NCBI RefSeq assembly: GCF_000814005.1
Contig: NZ_JWLK01000005.1
Location: 806,001 to 870,000 of the forward strand
Reading direction: 5' to 3'
DNA: 64,000 nucleotides
DNA from: Ruegeria sp. ANG-S4
GTDB taxonomy: Bacteria; Pseudomonadota; Alphaproteobacteria; Rhodobacterales; Rhodobacteraceae
The position numbers and the translations under genes were made by a program. Below are positions 47,241 to 54,824 of the stretch, one piece after another; the first letter of the stretch is position 1; each line of letters begins with the position of its first letter. The notes beneath the pieces were generated by a model. That model was not told where the DNA came from and searched no databases. It was given only the letters and a program-made list of their open reading frames with translations.

Positions 47241-48382
47241 TCAGCTCCTGTCAGCCGAGCATGATCCTGCAACGCAAACCGGTCCGTCATCCCGGCAATA
47301 TAGTCAGATACAATTCTTGCCAGCGCGATCTCATTTTGCGCCGCTTCGATTTCCTTGTGCCATCGCGCAGGCATCTGTTTGGGATCGCCAAGGTAGATCG
47401 GGAACAGATCTTCGACCACTTTCCCTACTTTGGCCCGCACGTCCATCACGCTGGGTGCGCGGTACATACGTTCGAAAAGGAAGCCTCGGATCTCTTTCAG
47501 CTGCGCCCACAGCTCCGTTGAAAACCGGATAACAGGATATCCAAGCATGCGAATGTCTTCGACGGTCTGCGCATTCGATCCCGCAATCAGCGCCCCTGAT
47601 GTATCGATGACATCCGCAACCATCACGCCAAACACCCGACGCAGCGCCTCATGCCTGCGGCGGTACGGATCCAGACCGGGATATCTGTGATCAACCCGGG
47701 CATAACACGCGCCAACGATCGGCAATTCCTCTATTTCCGCGTCGGTGAAAAGCCCTGCGCGCAAACCGTCCAGAAGGTCGTGATTGTTATAGGCAATATC
47801 ATCGGACAAAGCTGCAACCTGCGCCTCGGCACTGGCATGGGTGTGCAGTTCAAGATCGAACCCGCCATTGCATTCGGCCAGCGCCCACGGCAGTTCGCCC
47901 GTGACCGGCCCGTTGTGTTTAGCGATGCCTTCCAGGCACTCCCAGGTCAGGTTGCACCCATCAAACTCGGCATAGTGCCGCTCAAGTTTGGTCACGATTC
48001 GAATGGCTTGCGCGTTATGATCAAACCCGCCGTAGGGCTGCATGAGCGCGTGCAGCGCGTCTTCGCCGGTATGCCCAAACGGAGTGTGCCCAAGGTCATG
48101 CGCCAAGGCGACAGCCTCCGTCAATCCCGGATTCAGGCCCAAGGCGCCCGCAATTGTCCGTGCGACCTGCGCCACCTCTATGGAATGAGTCAGGCGGGTG
48201 CGATAGCTATCGCCCTCATGTTCGACGAAGACTTGTGTCTTGTGCTTGAGACGTCGAAATGCGCTGGCGTGGATGATCCGATCTCGGTCCCGCTGAAAGC
48301 ATGACCGGAAACTGCTTTCATCTTCGGGCACAAGCCGTCCCCGCGCCCGGCCCGGATCCGAAGCAAAACCCGCTCGTTCCAA
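47222..48382 (-). CDS. dgt: Deoxyguanosinetriphosphate triphosphohydrolase-like protein
   Basis: An HD-domain dNTPase that converts dNTP to nucleoside and triphosphate. It has FRSCFQRDRDRIIHASAFRRLKHKTQV, the HD site HSIEVAQVAR with AHDLGHTPFGHTGE, and the downstream DDIAYNNHDLLDG Asp. I choose the TTG at 48382, giving 386 aa, because homologues start about 15 residues before the RGR element and AAGGA lies 9 bases before it. The open frame extends to an ATG at 48460 inside the start of erpA on the other strand, which would add 26 unlike residues. It diverges from erpA. Confidence 0.9.
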   Translation of the reverse strand: MERAGFASDPGRARGRLVPEDESSFRSCFQRDRDRIIHASAFRRLKHKTQVFVEHEGDSYRTRLTHSIEVAQVARTIAGALGLNPGLTEAVALAHDLGHTPFGHTGEDALHALMQPYGGFDHNAQAIRIVTKLERHYAEFDGCNLTWECLEGIAKHNGPVTGELPWALAECNGGFDLELHTHASAEAQVAALSDDIAYNNHDLLDGLRAGLFTDAEIEELPIVGACYARVDHRYPGLDPYRRRHEALRRVFGVMVADVIDTSGALIAGSNAQTVEDIRMLGYPVIRFSTELWAQLKEIRGFLFERMYRAPSVMDVRAKVGKVVEDLFPIYLGDPKQMPARWHKEIEAAQNEIALARIVSDYIAGMTDRFALQDHARLTGADYSTSI

Positions 48383-48458
48383 TCGTCTTGTCCTTGTCGC
48401 CAGTCCTTTGGTTCCATATATTGTACAGTGCTGAGGAAATAAACCTTTGGAGTCCGGC

Positions 48459-48782
48459 ATGAATCTGCCTCCGACAGTTACAGAGCGCGCATTTGAGCGG
48501 CTGGCCGAAATTGGCGCTGCAGACCAGGGTCAGGCCCTGCGGGTCGCCGTTGAAGGCGGCGGATGTTCCGGATTTCAATACGAAATCGCGCTGGATAAAC
48601 CGAAAGAAGACGATCTTGTGTTGGAAGGTAAAGGGCAGAAAGTAATCGTTGACGCCATCTCACTGCCGTTTCTGGAAAACGCTGTCATCGACTTTACACA
48701 AGAACTCATCGGGGCGCGATTTGTGATCGACAATCCGAACGCCACGTCATCCTGCGGCTGCGGTACATCCTTTTCGATGTAG
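48459..48782 (+). CDS. erpA: Iron-sulfur cluster insertion protein ErpA
   Basis: A 107-aa A-type carrier that delivers Fe-S clusters to target proteins. The three ligand cysteines are present in EGGGCSGFQYE and SSCGCGTSF. The ATG at 48459 is preceded by GGAG; an in-frame TTG twelve bases upstream is less likely. Whether it is ErpA or another A-type protein rests mainly on the position beside dgt and xthA, a common order in alphaproteobacteria. Confidence 0.92.
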   Translation: MNLPPTVTERAFERLAEIGAADQGQALRVAVEGGGCSGFQYEIALDKPKEDDLVLEGKGQKVIVDAISLPFLENAVIDFTQELIGARFVIDNPNATSSCGCGTSFSM

Positions 48783-48788
48783 CACCAG

Positions 48789-48835
48789 GTGGGGGCTTTG
48801 CCCCCACACCCCCAGGATATTTTAGCCAGATGAAG
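48789..48835 (+). repeat. Intergenic repeat element, left copy
   Basis: A GC-rich hairpin (GTGGGGGC, TTT, GCCCCCAC) followed by a conserved tail at 48812-48835 (CCAGGATATTTTAGCCAGAT, then GAAG). Such tails are, as I recall, common in intergenic regions of Rhodobacteraceae. A second copy lies in inverted orientation 111 bp away. The hairpin lies just after the erpA stop and may help end its transcript. Confidence 0.7.
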
Positions 48836-48844
48836 CTGGGATCC

Positions 48845-48870
48845 GCTCTCTGACTGACCTGTCAGAGAGC
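48845..48870. repeat. Perfect 10-bp inverted repeat between the two elements
   Basis: GCTCTCTGAC, a 6-base loop and GTCAGAGAGC form a strong hairpin in the middle of the erpA-xthA spacer. No T run follows on either strand. Confidence 0.6.
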
Positions 48871-48946
48871 TTCACCTGGCTCGGTCATCGGCGTCCCCGC
48901 CTGTACCGCTCGACCTTTTTTGGACGATTTGGTTAAGAATCCGTTT

Positions 48947-48992
48947 CTTCATCTGGCCAAAAAATATCCCGGAGCGCGAGGCAGAGCCTCGC
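48947..48992 (-). repeat. Intergenic repeat element, right (inverted) copy
   Basis: The tail 48947-48972 is the reverse complement of the left copy apart from a two-base length difference and one substitution. It is followed by a GC hairpin (GCGAGGC, AGA, GCCTCGC), giving the same hairpin-plus-tail structure as the left copy. The hairpin sequences differ, while their design is kept. Confidence 0.7.
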
Positions 48993-49064
48993 AAAACCAC
49001 CCTTCACCTTGCCGCTGGGTTCATTCTGCGCGATAGATTGCGGCGAGGCACCGGAGGGCTTTGC

Positions 49065-49844
49065 ATGAAAATCGCCACGTTCAACATCAACGGCATCAAA
49101 GCGCGAGCCGAAGCCTTGCCCCGTTGGCTTGATGACGCCCAGCCGGATGTGGTTCTTCTGCAGGAAATCAAATCCATCGACGAGAACTTCCCCGCCGAAC
49201 TTTTTGAAGAGCGTGGCTATAATGTCGAAACGCATGGGCAAAAGAGCTTCAACGGCGTTGCGATCCTTTCCAGGCTACCGCTCGAAGATGTCTCGCGCGG
49301 GTTGCCGGGGGACGACATGGATGAGCAGGCCCGCTGGATTGAAGCGACTGTCGTAGGGAAACAGGCCCTGCGGATTTGCGGCCTTTACCTACCCAACGGC
49401 AACCCGACGCCCGGCCCCAAGTACGATTACAAACTGGCGTGGATGGAGCGGCTTTACGACCGTGCGATAACGCTTCTGGCCGCAGAGGAGCCAGCATTGA
49501 TGGCGGGCGACTACAATATCATTCCACAGGCGGAAGATGCCAAACGCCCGGATGCGTGGCGTGAAGACGCTCTGTTCCGGCCCGAAAGCCGCGCTGCATT
49601 TCGGAGAATCCTGAACCTTGGATTTACAGAAGCATTTCGTGCCGAAACGCAGGGCCCCGAACATTATTCGTTCTGGGACTATCAAGCCGGCGCGTGGAAC
49701 AGAAATGACGGCATTCGCATCGACCACTTTCTGCTGACACCGCAAGCGGCCGATTTGATGCGCGACTGCAAGATCGACGCCGAGATTCGCGGTCATGAAA
49801 AGCCCTCGGATCACGTTCCGGTCTGGGTGGATTTGGATCTGTGA
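49065..49844 (+). CDS. xthA: Exodeoxyribonuclease III
   Basis: XthA is the main AP endonuclease and 3'-repair exonuclease of base excision repair. The 259-aa protein has KIATFNINGIKARAEAL, VVLLQEIK (catalytic Glu), LYLPNGNP, MAGDYNIIPQ (Asp/Asn) and KPSDHVPVWVDL (terminal Asp/His). The ATG at 49065 gives the standard N-terminus; the open frame extends nine codons further. Confidence 0.95.
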   Translation: MKIATFNINGIKARAEALPRWLDDAQPDVVLLQEIKSIDENFPAELFEERGYNVETHGQKSFNGVAILSRLPLEDVSRGLPGDDMDEQARWIEATVVGKQALRICGLYLPNGNPTPGPKYDYKLAWMERLYDRAITLLAAEEPALMAGDYNIIPQAEDAKRPDAWREDALFRPESRAAFRRILNLGFTEAFRAETQGPEHYSFWDYQAGAWNRNDGIRIDHFLLTPQAADLMRDCKIDAEIRGHEKPSDHVPVWVDLDL

Positions 49845-49848
49845 CGCC

Positions 49849-50997
49849 TCAGGCCGTCGCGTCGAACGCATAAATCCAGTCGTAACGCCGACCAAGTCGT
49901 GGTCCCATCGCCGTCAAAACCATCTGTGCGGCCAGACGCATCGGCCCCCGAAGGTGAAAGTTGCGCGCGTTGGCCGCAGCGGCATCGACAACATGCCGCG
50001 CCCGGGCAAAGCGCGCGCGCTCATACGCCGACAGGCTTTCCTCGAGGGTTGCGTGATCAAACGAACGCGCCAGAACCAAGGCGTCTTCAAGCGCAAGACA
50101 GGCACCCTGCGCCATAAATGGCAGCGTCGGATGGGCTGCATCGCCAAGCAAGGCAATACGCCCGTTCTGCCATTTGCGGGCAACGGGACGCAGGAACAGC
50201 GCCCAAAGATAGGTCTGCTGAACGTCTTGAAGAACCTCGCGCACCTTTCCGCCGAAATCGGAAAATCGATCGCGCAACTCGTTTGCATCGCCCTGCAGTC
50301 GCCAGCCCTCTTCCTGCCAATCTGAACGTTCTTCAATCGCGACGATGTTGAGCAAGCTCTGATCCCGCAGCGGATAGGTCACAACGTGCCGACCTGGCCC
50401 AATAGTCAGATGCGCTTTGGGCGCTTTGAGCTGGCGGTCCCATGGAATTGTGGCTCTCCAGGCGACCTGATTGGTGAACCCCAAAATCTCCTCACCGTTG
50501 AGCATCGGACGGATAACGCTGCGTCCGCCATCAGCAGCGATCAGGCAATTGACACCCAAAGTCTGACCATTTTCCAACCGAACCTCAACCTGCTCCGAGG
50601 TGTCTTCGACGGCCTTCACGCAACTGTTCAGTTTGATCTCGACATGCCCATCGAGCGCTGCGCGTTGAAGCAGGTCGATGAGATCGGCCCTGTGGTAATA
50701 ATATGTCGGACCCGCCGCCGGAGAGGGTATCCGGCTGATAAAACGACCGTTGCGGTAATCGCGTACAACGGTGCCGTAAGAACGCTGGCCCAGTTTGGGT
50801 ATGTCAGAAACAACATCCAAAGCCCTCAGGACTTTTATTCCGTTTTCACTGACCTGAAGGCCCGCGCCAATTTCGGCTATTGCCGGTGCCTGCTCAAGCA
50901 CGACCACATTGGCGCCGCGTTTGCGCAACGCAAGCGCTGCCGCCAAACCGCCGACGCCGGCGCCCACAACCGCAAATTTCAACCCAGCAATGTCCAT
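49849..50997 (-). CDS. FAD-dependent monooxygenase (salicylate hydroxylase-like)
   Basis: A single-component flavoprotein monooxygenase of 382 aa. The Rossmann FAD fingerprint FAVVGAGVGGLAAALALRKRG is at residues 8-28, the GxxxxxR-type DG motif appears as CLIAADGGRSVIRP, and the second FAD motif GRIALLGDAAHPTLPFMAQGA near residue 285. This is the UbiH/salicylate hydroxylase group; the substrate is unknown. It stands alone, ending 4 bases after xthA's stop on the opposite strand, with a terminator of dksA just before its start. Confidence 0.9.
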   Translation of the reverse strand: MDIAGLKFAVVGAGVGGLAAALALRKRGANVVVLEQAPAIAEIGAGLQVSENGIKVLRALDVVSDIPKLGQRSYGTVVRDYRNGRFISRIPSPAAGPTYYYHRADLIDLLQRAALDGHVEIKLNSCVKAVEDTSEQVEVRLENGQTLGVNCLIAADGGRSVIRPMLNGEEILGFTNQVAWRATIPWDRQLKAPKAHLTIGPGRHVVTYPLRDQSLLNIVAIEERSDWQEEGWRLQGDANELRDRFSDFGGKVREVLQDVQQTYLWALFLRPVARKWQNGRIALLGDAAHPTLPFMAQGACLALEDALVLARSFDHATLEESLSAYERARFARARHVVDAAAANARNFHLRGPMRLAAQMVLTAMGPRLGRRYDWIYAFDATA

Positions 50998-51020
50998 GAC
51001 CTCGGTTTATCCCACAAAAA

Positions 51021-51045
51021 ACGCCAGAGCCACAGGCTCTGGCGT
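51021..51045 (-). terminator. Rho-independent terminator of dksA
   Basis: An 11-bp perfect stem (ACGCCAGAGCC / GGCTCTGGCGT) with a 3-base loop, followed on the minus strand by TTTTTTG, 25 bp after the dksA stop codon. Confidence 0.85.
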
Positions 51046-51069
51046 CGATTGGTTTTTGTGGTCCGACGC

Positions 51070-51492
51070 TTAGTCGTCGCGATGAACTTTCTCGCGGCGC
51101 TCGTGGCGTTCCTGCGCTTCAAGCGTCATGGTCGCAATCGGCCGGGCGTCCAGACGTTTCAGCGAAATCGGATCACCCGTCATTTCGCAGTAACCGTACT
51201 CACCCTCGTCAATCCGGCGCAGCGCCGAGTCGATCTTGGCGACCAGCTTGCGCTGGCGATCCCGCGTGCGCAGTTCAAGCGCGCGGTCTGTTTCTTCGCT
51301 TGCGCGGTCGGCAACGTCCGGGATGTTGCGGGTGTTGTCCTGCAGCCCTTCGATTGTGTCGCGGCTGCCCGCCAAAAGTTCATTCTTCCAATCCAACAGC
51401 TTGCGGCGGAAATATTCAAGCTGGCGGTCATTCATGAAAGGTTCATCTTCGGCCGGTCGATAGTCTTCCGGCAGAAAAACTTCCTGCTTCAT
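51070..51492 (-). CDS. dksA: RNA polymerase-binding protein DksA (single-cysteine form)
   Basis: DksA binds the secondary channel of RNA polymerase and, with ppGpp, adjusts rRNA and amino acid gene promoters. The 140-aa protein has the coiled coil (DRQLEYFRRKLLDWKNELL to ETDRALELRTRDRQRKLVAKIDSALRRI) with the tip Asp/Ala residues, then the globular GEYGYCEMTGDPISLKRLDARPIATMTLEAQER. Only one of the four zinc cysteines remains, as in the Rhodobacter sphaeroides DksA. The ATG at 51492 follows GAGGGAG; 18 codons of open frame upstream look non-coding. Confidence 0.94.
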   Translation of the reverse strand: MKQEVFLPEDYRPAEDEPFMNDRQLEYFRRKLLDWKNELLAGSRDTIEGLQDNTRNIPDVADRASEETDRALELRTRDRQRKLVAKIDSALRRIDEGEYGYCEMTGDPISLKRLDARPIATMTLEAQERHERREKVHRDD

Positions 51493-51862
51493 ATTGGCTC
51501 CCTCGGTATGGCCAGAAACGTCGGTCGCGGTAGTATCACCTGACATTTGGCACCCCCTTCTGCGCAGCGTTTATCTGACGGACGTGGGAATGTCACTACA
51601 CAAACGTAGACCCGACGCCCCGTTATAATTGCCGGTCTAATTCTGAGACTTATGTGCACAAATCACCGTTTTTCTGTGAAACAGGCGGGGCGATTTCAAG
51701 GCGGCCACTGCGATCACGTCGCGGTTGCAACAACGAATCAATGAAATTAACGCACCGTCAACGGCGGGGTCAGATGTTCGGTTGCCGCGGGCCGCTTGTA
51801 AATCGGTTCTACGCTCTGTAACCCGGTCACGCAGCGCAAAAAACGATCCGGATGAGGCCCCG
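51493..51862. other. 370-bp divergent spacer between dksA and moxR
   Basis: No convincing gene. The frame of the MoxR protein stays open back to 51725 but its codons look non-coding. Promoters for both directions must lie here; TATAAC on the minus strand near 51621-51632 is a possible dksA -10 element without a clear -35. Confidence 0.5.
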
Positions 51863-52708
51863 ATGACCGCACGATTTGAAGGTACCGCAGAATACGTCGC
51901 CACGGACGATCTGACGATTGCGGTGAACGCCGCCGTCACGCTGGAACGTCCGTTATTGGTAAAGGGTGAGCCGGGTACGGGAAAAACCGAACTGGCCAAA
52001 CAAGTGGCCGGTGCGCTTGGGCTCAAGATGATCGAGTGGAACGTGAAGTCCACCACCCGCGCTCAGCAAGGGCTGTACGAATATGATGCCGTCAGCCGTC
52101 TTCGCGACAGCCAGTTGGGGGACGCGCGTGTGCACGACGTTTCCAACTACATTCGCAAAGGCAAGCTGTGGCAGGCGTTTGACGCCGACGAAAAGGTGGT
52201 CCTGCTGATCGACGAGATAGACAAGGCAGATATCGAGTTTCCCAACGATCTGCTGCAAGAGCTCGATAAGATGGAGTTCCATGTCTACGAAACAGGGGAA
52301 ACCATCCGAGCAAAGCACAGGCCCATCGTCATAATCACCTCGAACAACGAAAAAGAACTGCCGGACGCGTTTCTGCGTCGTTGCTTTTTCCACTACATCC
52401 GGTTCCCGGACGAGGCGACAATGCGCAGAATTGTCGAGGTCCACCACCCCGGTATCAAAAACGCCCTGCTGACGACAGCGTTGACCCAGTTCTATGAAAT
52501 CCGCGAAACGCAGGGGCTAAAGAAAAAGCCTTCGACCTCGGAAGTTCTGGACTGGTTGAAGCTGCTTTTGGCCGAAGATCTGACTTCCGAGGATTTGAAA
52601 CGCGACGGGGCCAACGCCCTGCCAAAGCTGCATGGCGCATTGTTGAAGAACGAACAGGACGTGCATTTGTTCGAACGCCTTGCTTTCATGGCACGCAGCA
52701 AGAGGTGA
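51863..52708 (+). CDS. MoxR-family AAA+ ATPase
   Basis: A 281-aa AAA+ ATPase of the MoxR/CoxD type, a group thought to act as chaperones with VWA-domain partners in maturing metal enzymes or envelope complexes. It has Walker A GEPGTGKT (residues 35-42), Walker B VVLLIDEIDKAD (about 110-121), sensor-1 VIITSNNEKELPDAF and an arginine-rich FLRRCFFHYI box. The ATG at 51863 starts the conserved domain. It is 124 bp ahead of the acetyltransferase-DUF2927-membrane-VWA run, whose last gene is the expected partner. Confidence 0.92.
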   Translation: MTARFEGTAEYVATDDLTIAVNAAVTLERPLLVKGEPGTGKTELAKQVAGALGLKMIEWNVKSTTRAQQGLYEYDAVSRLRDSQLGDARVHDVSNYIRKGKLWQAFDADEKVVLLIDEIDKADIEFPNDLLQELDKMEFHVYETGETIRAKHRPIVIITSNNEKELPDAFLRRCFFHYIRFPDEATMRRIVEVHHPGIKNALLTTALTQFYEIRETQGLKKKPSTSEVLDWLKLLLAEDLTSEDLKRDGANALPKLHGALLKNEQDVHLFERLAFMARSKR

Positions 52709-52832
52709 TCCCGCCACAATTGGTGCTGATCCGCCTATCGTCTCTTGCCATAGATCAAACCGGATGCCAGCATCGTTTCGCATAAGCTCCGGCGCGGTCG
52801 GGGATTAAGTTCCGAGCAGACAGGACACTCAA

Positions 52833-53282
52833 TTGCCCGACGCACCATTGATCCGATCATTGCGACCTGACGACCGCGAAGAATGGGCGGATATGTGGCG
52901 CGATTATCTGGCGTTCTACGAAACGACGGTCGCGGACGAAATCTATGACATGACCTTTGCGCGACTGCTGGGCGACGATCCGCAGGATTTTTCGTGCTTC
53001 GTTGCCGAAGCGGACGGGCAGCTTGTTGGGCTGACGCATTTTCTGTTTCATCGCCACGCGTGGAAGGCGGAAAACGTCTGTTATCTGCAGGACCTGTTCG
53101 CCAAACCCGACGCGCGTGGAACCGGCGTTGGACGTGCGCTCATTCAGGCCGTTTACGATGAGGCGGACCGACAAGGCTCGCCTTCGGTCTATTGGCTGAC
53201 GCAGGACTTCAACCATACGGCCCGCAAGCTGTATGACCGCATCGGAAAATTGACGCCTTTCATCCGGTATCAGCGATCATGA
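52833..53282 (+). CDS. GNAT-family N-acetyltransferase
   Basis: A 149-aa acetyltransferase with the GNAT acetyl-CoA loop DARGTGVGRALI, the preceding strand VCYLQDLFAKP and the end segment TQDFNHTARKLYDRIGKLTPFIRY. The start is TTG, with AGGACA about 6 bases upstream; no ATG exists before the conserved region. The stop overlaps the DUF2927 gene start (ATGA). Substrate unknown; a link to the neighbouring ATPase/VWA proteins is suggested only by the operon. Confidence 0.9.
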   Translation: MPDAPLIRSLRPDDREEWADMWRDYLAFYETTVADEIYDMTFARLLGDDPQDFSCFVAEADGQLVGLTHFLFHRHAWKAENVCYLQDLFAKPDARGTGVGRALIQAVYDEADRQGSPSVYWLTQDFNHTARKLYDRIGKLTPFIRYQRS

Positions 53283-54643
53283 AGCGGTGGGCGGCGGTAT
53301 TGATGGCTCTGGGCTTGGCCGGGTGCGACACGGTCGCACCGACGGAATTGCCTACCCGCGAGAAAATGGTCGAAGCTGCCCTGCCCCCGACCCAGAGTTT
53401 TGGTGCGACGCGACCCGTTCCTCCGGCCCGGTCGAACGCCAATATCGCGGATGACTTTATCGCGCTGCACTTTGCGCTGGAAAGCGGCGCGGAACTGCCG
53501 GTTTTCACGCGTTTTGAAGAACCGATAACGCTGCGCCTGACCGGATCGCCGCCAGCCACGATGCAAGCCGACCTTAATCGCTTGTTGTCGCGATTACGGC
53601 GCGAGGCCGGCATCGACATTCAGCAGATCTCCGACGGTCAGGCCAACATCACGATCGAAGCGGTCAGCCAAAAGCAGATCCGCCGCATTCTGCCGCAAGC
53701 GGCCTGTTTCGTGGTTCCCAACTCCTCGAGCCTAGAGGAGTATCGCCGCGACCGGCGCAAAGCCAAAAGCAACTGGACCCAACTGCGCAAGCGCGAACGG
53801 ATTGGAATCTTCATCCCGTATGACGTCAGCCCGCAGGAGATGCGCGATTGCCTGCACGAAGAATTGGCACAGGCGCTTGGTCCGTTGAACGATCTGTACC
53901 ACCTGCCCGACTCGGTCTTTAACGACGACAACTTTCATACGATCCTGACCGGTTTCGATATGCTGATCCTGCGGGCTGCCTACGCACCGGAATTGCGAAA
54001 TGGCATGACGCGCGAACAGGTGTCGGCAGTTATGCCCAAGGTCCTGCGTCGACTGAATCCGCGTGGCGAAACCATCGCCAAACAGGCGCAATCCGAAACG
54101 CCGCGCGAATGGATCAATGCCGTTCAGAAGGCGCTTGGGCCCGGGTCCCCCTCACCCCGTCGCGTGCGATCCGCGCAAGAGGCTTTGAGGATCGGACAGG
54201 CTCAGGGCTGGACCGATCAGCGCCGCGCCTATCCACATTACCTGTTGGGCCGTATGAGTCAGTTCGATGACCCGGATGGCGCGTTGCAGCAATACCAGAT
54301 CGCGCTGAGATACCTTCAGGCCACCCCCGGAACCGAAGTACACAGAGCGCACATCACGGCCCAGACAGCGGCTTATGAGCTTGCGCAGGGGCGCGGTGCG
54401 CAGGTTCTGCCCGAGTTGAACCAGGCCATCGCCGTCATGACACGGGCCGAAAATGCCGCCCTGATGGCCACGCTGATGCTGCTGAAATCCGAAGCGTTGC
54501 GTCAGTCCGGTCGGGTCGATCAGGCACGAACCGCCAGACTGGACAGTATCGGTTGGGCGCGGTACGGCTTCGGCTCGGATTTGGTGGTACGCTCGGTGAC
54601 ACAGGAAATCGCTCAGGGTGCCCCGCGCAATACGGGTGGATGA
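53279..54643 (+). CDS. DUF2927 lipoprotein with HEExxQ motif
   Basis: A 454-aa protein with a lipoprotein signal (LGLAGC, Cys16). DUF2927 (about 50-275) contains RDCLHEELAQALGPLNDL with the HEELAQ sequence at residues 193-198, followed by DSVFNDDNFHTILTGFDMLILRAAY. The HE pair inside a helix and the later acidic residues recall a zinc-dependent peptidase site, although the third ligand is not certain. Residues about 300-430 look like tetratricopeptide-type helices (AYPHYLLGRM, ALQQYQIALRYLQ). Its function is unknown. It lies between an acetyltransferase (4-base overlap) and a tiny membrane protein (6-base gap). Confidence 0.85.
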   Translation: MKRWAAVLMALGLAGCDTVAPTELPTREKMVEAALPPTQSFGATRPVPPARSNANIADDFIALHFALESGAELPVFTRFEEPITLRLTGSPPATMQADLNRLLSRLRREAGIDIQQISDGQANITIEAVSQKQIRRILPQAACFVVPNSSSLEEYRRDRRKAKSNWTQLRKRERIGIFIPYDVSPQEMRDCLHEELAQALGPLNDLYHLPDSVFNDDNFHTILTGFDMLILRAAYAPELRNGMTREQVSAVMPKVLRRLNPRGETIAKQAQSETPREWINAVQKALGPGSPSPRRVRSAQEALRIGQAQGWTDQRRAYPHYLLGRMSQFDDPDGALQQYQIALRYLQATPGTEVHRAHITAQTAAYELAQGRGAQVLPELNQAIAVMTRAENAALMATLMLLKSEALRQSGRVDQARTARLDSIGWARYGFGSDLVVRSVTQEIAQGAPRNTGG

Positions 54644-54649
54644 CGACAG

Positions 54650-54820
54650 ATGCTGGTGGTTTTGGGAATGGCCCTATTGGGTGCCGTGCTGGGGGCTTTG
54701 AAGGCGCGCAAGCGTAATGGAAACGGCGCAGACATGGCGCAATACGCCGCCGGGTATGGCATCGCTTTTGCGTTGCTCGGTCTGATCCTGTCTCTGATCC
54801 TTGTGCGGTTCGTGGTTTAG
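54650..54820 (+). CDS. Tiny membrane protein (56 aa)
   Basis: A short gene squeezed between the DUF2927 and VWA genes, 6 bases after one stop and 4 bases before the next start. The product has two hydrophobic helices (residues 1-17 and about 33-56) joined by a basic, polar loop (KARKRNGNGADMAQY), so both ends are probably on the same side of the membrane. Codon usage matches the neighbours. I do not recognise a family. Its place in the operon suggests a membrane anchor or partner for the VWA/MoxR pair. Confidence 0.75.
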   Translation: MLVVLGMALLGAVLGALKARKRNGNGADMAQYAAGYGIAFALLGLILSLILVRFVV

Positions 54821-54824
54821 TCAG

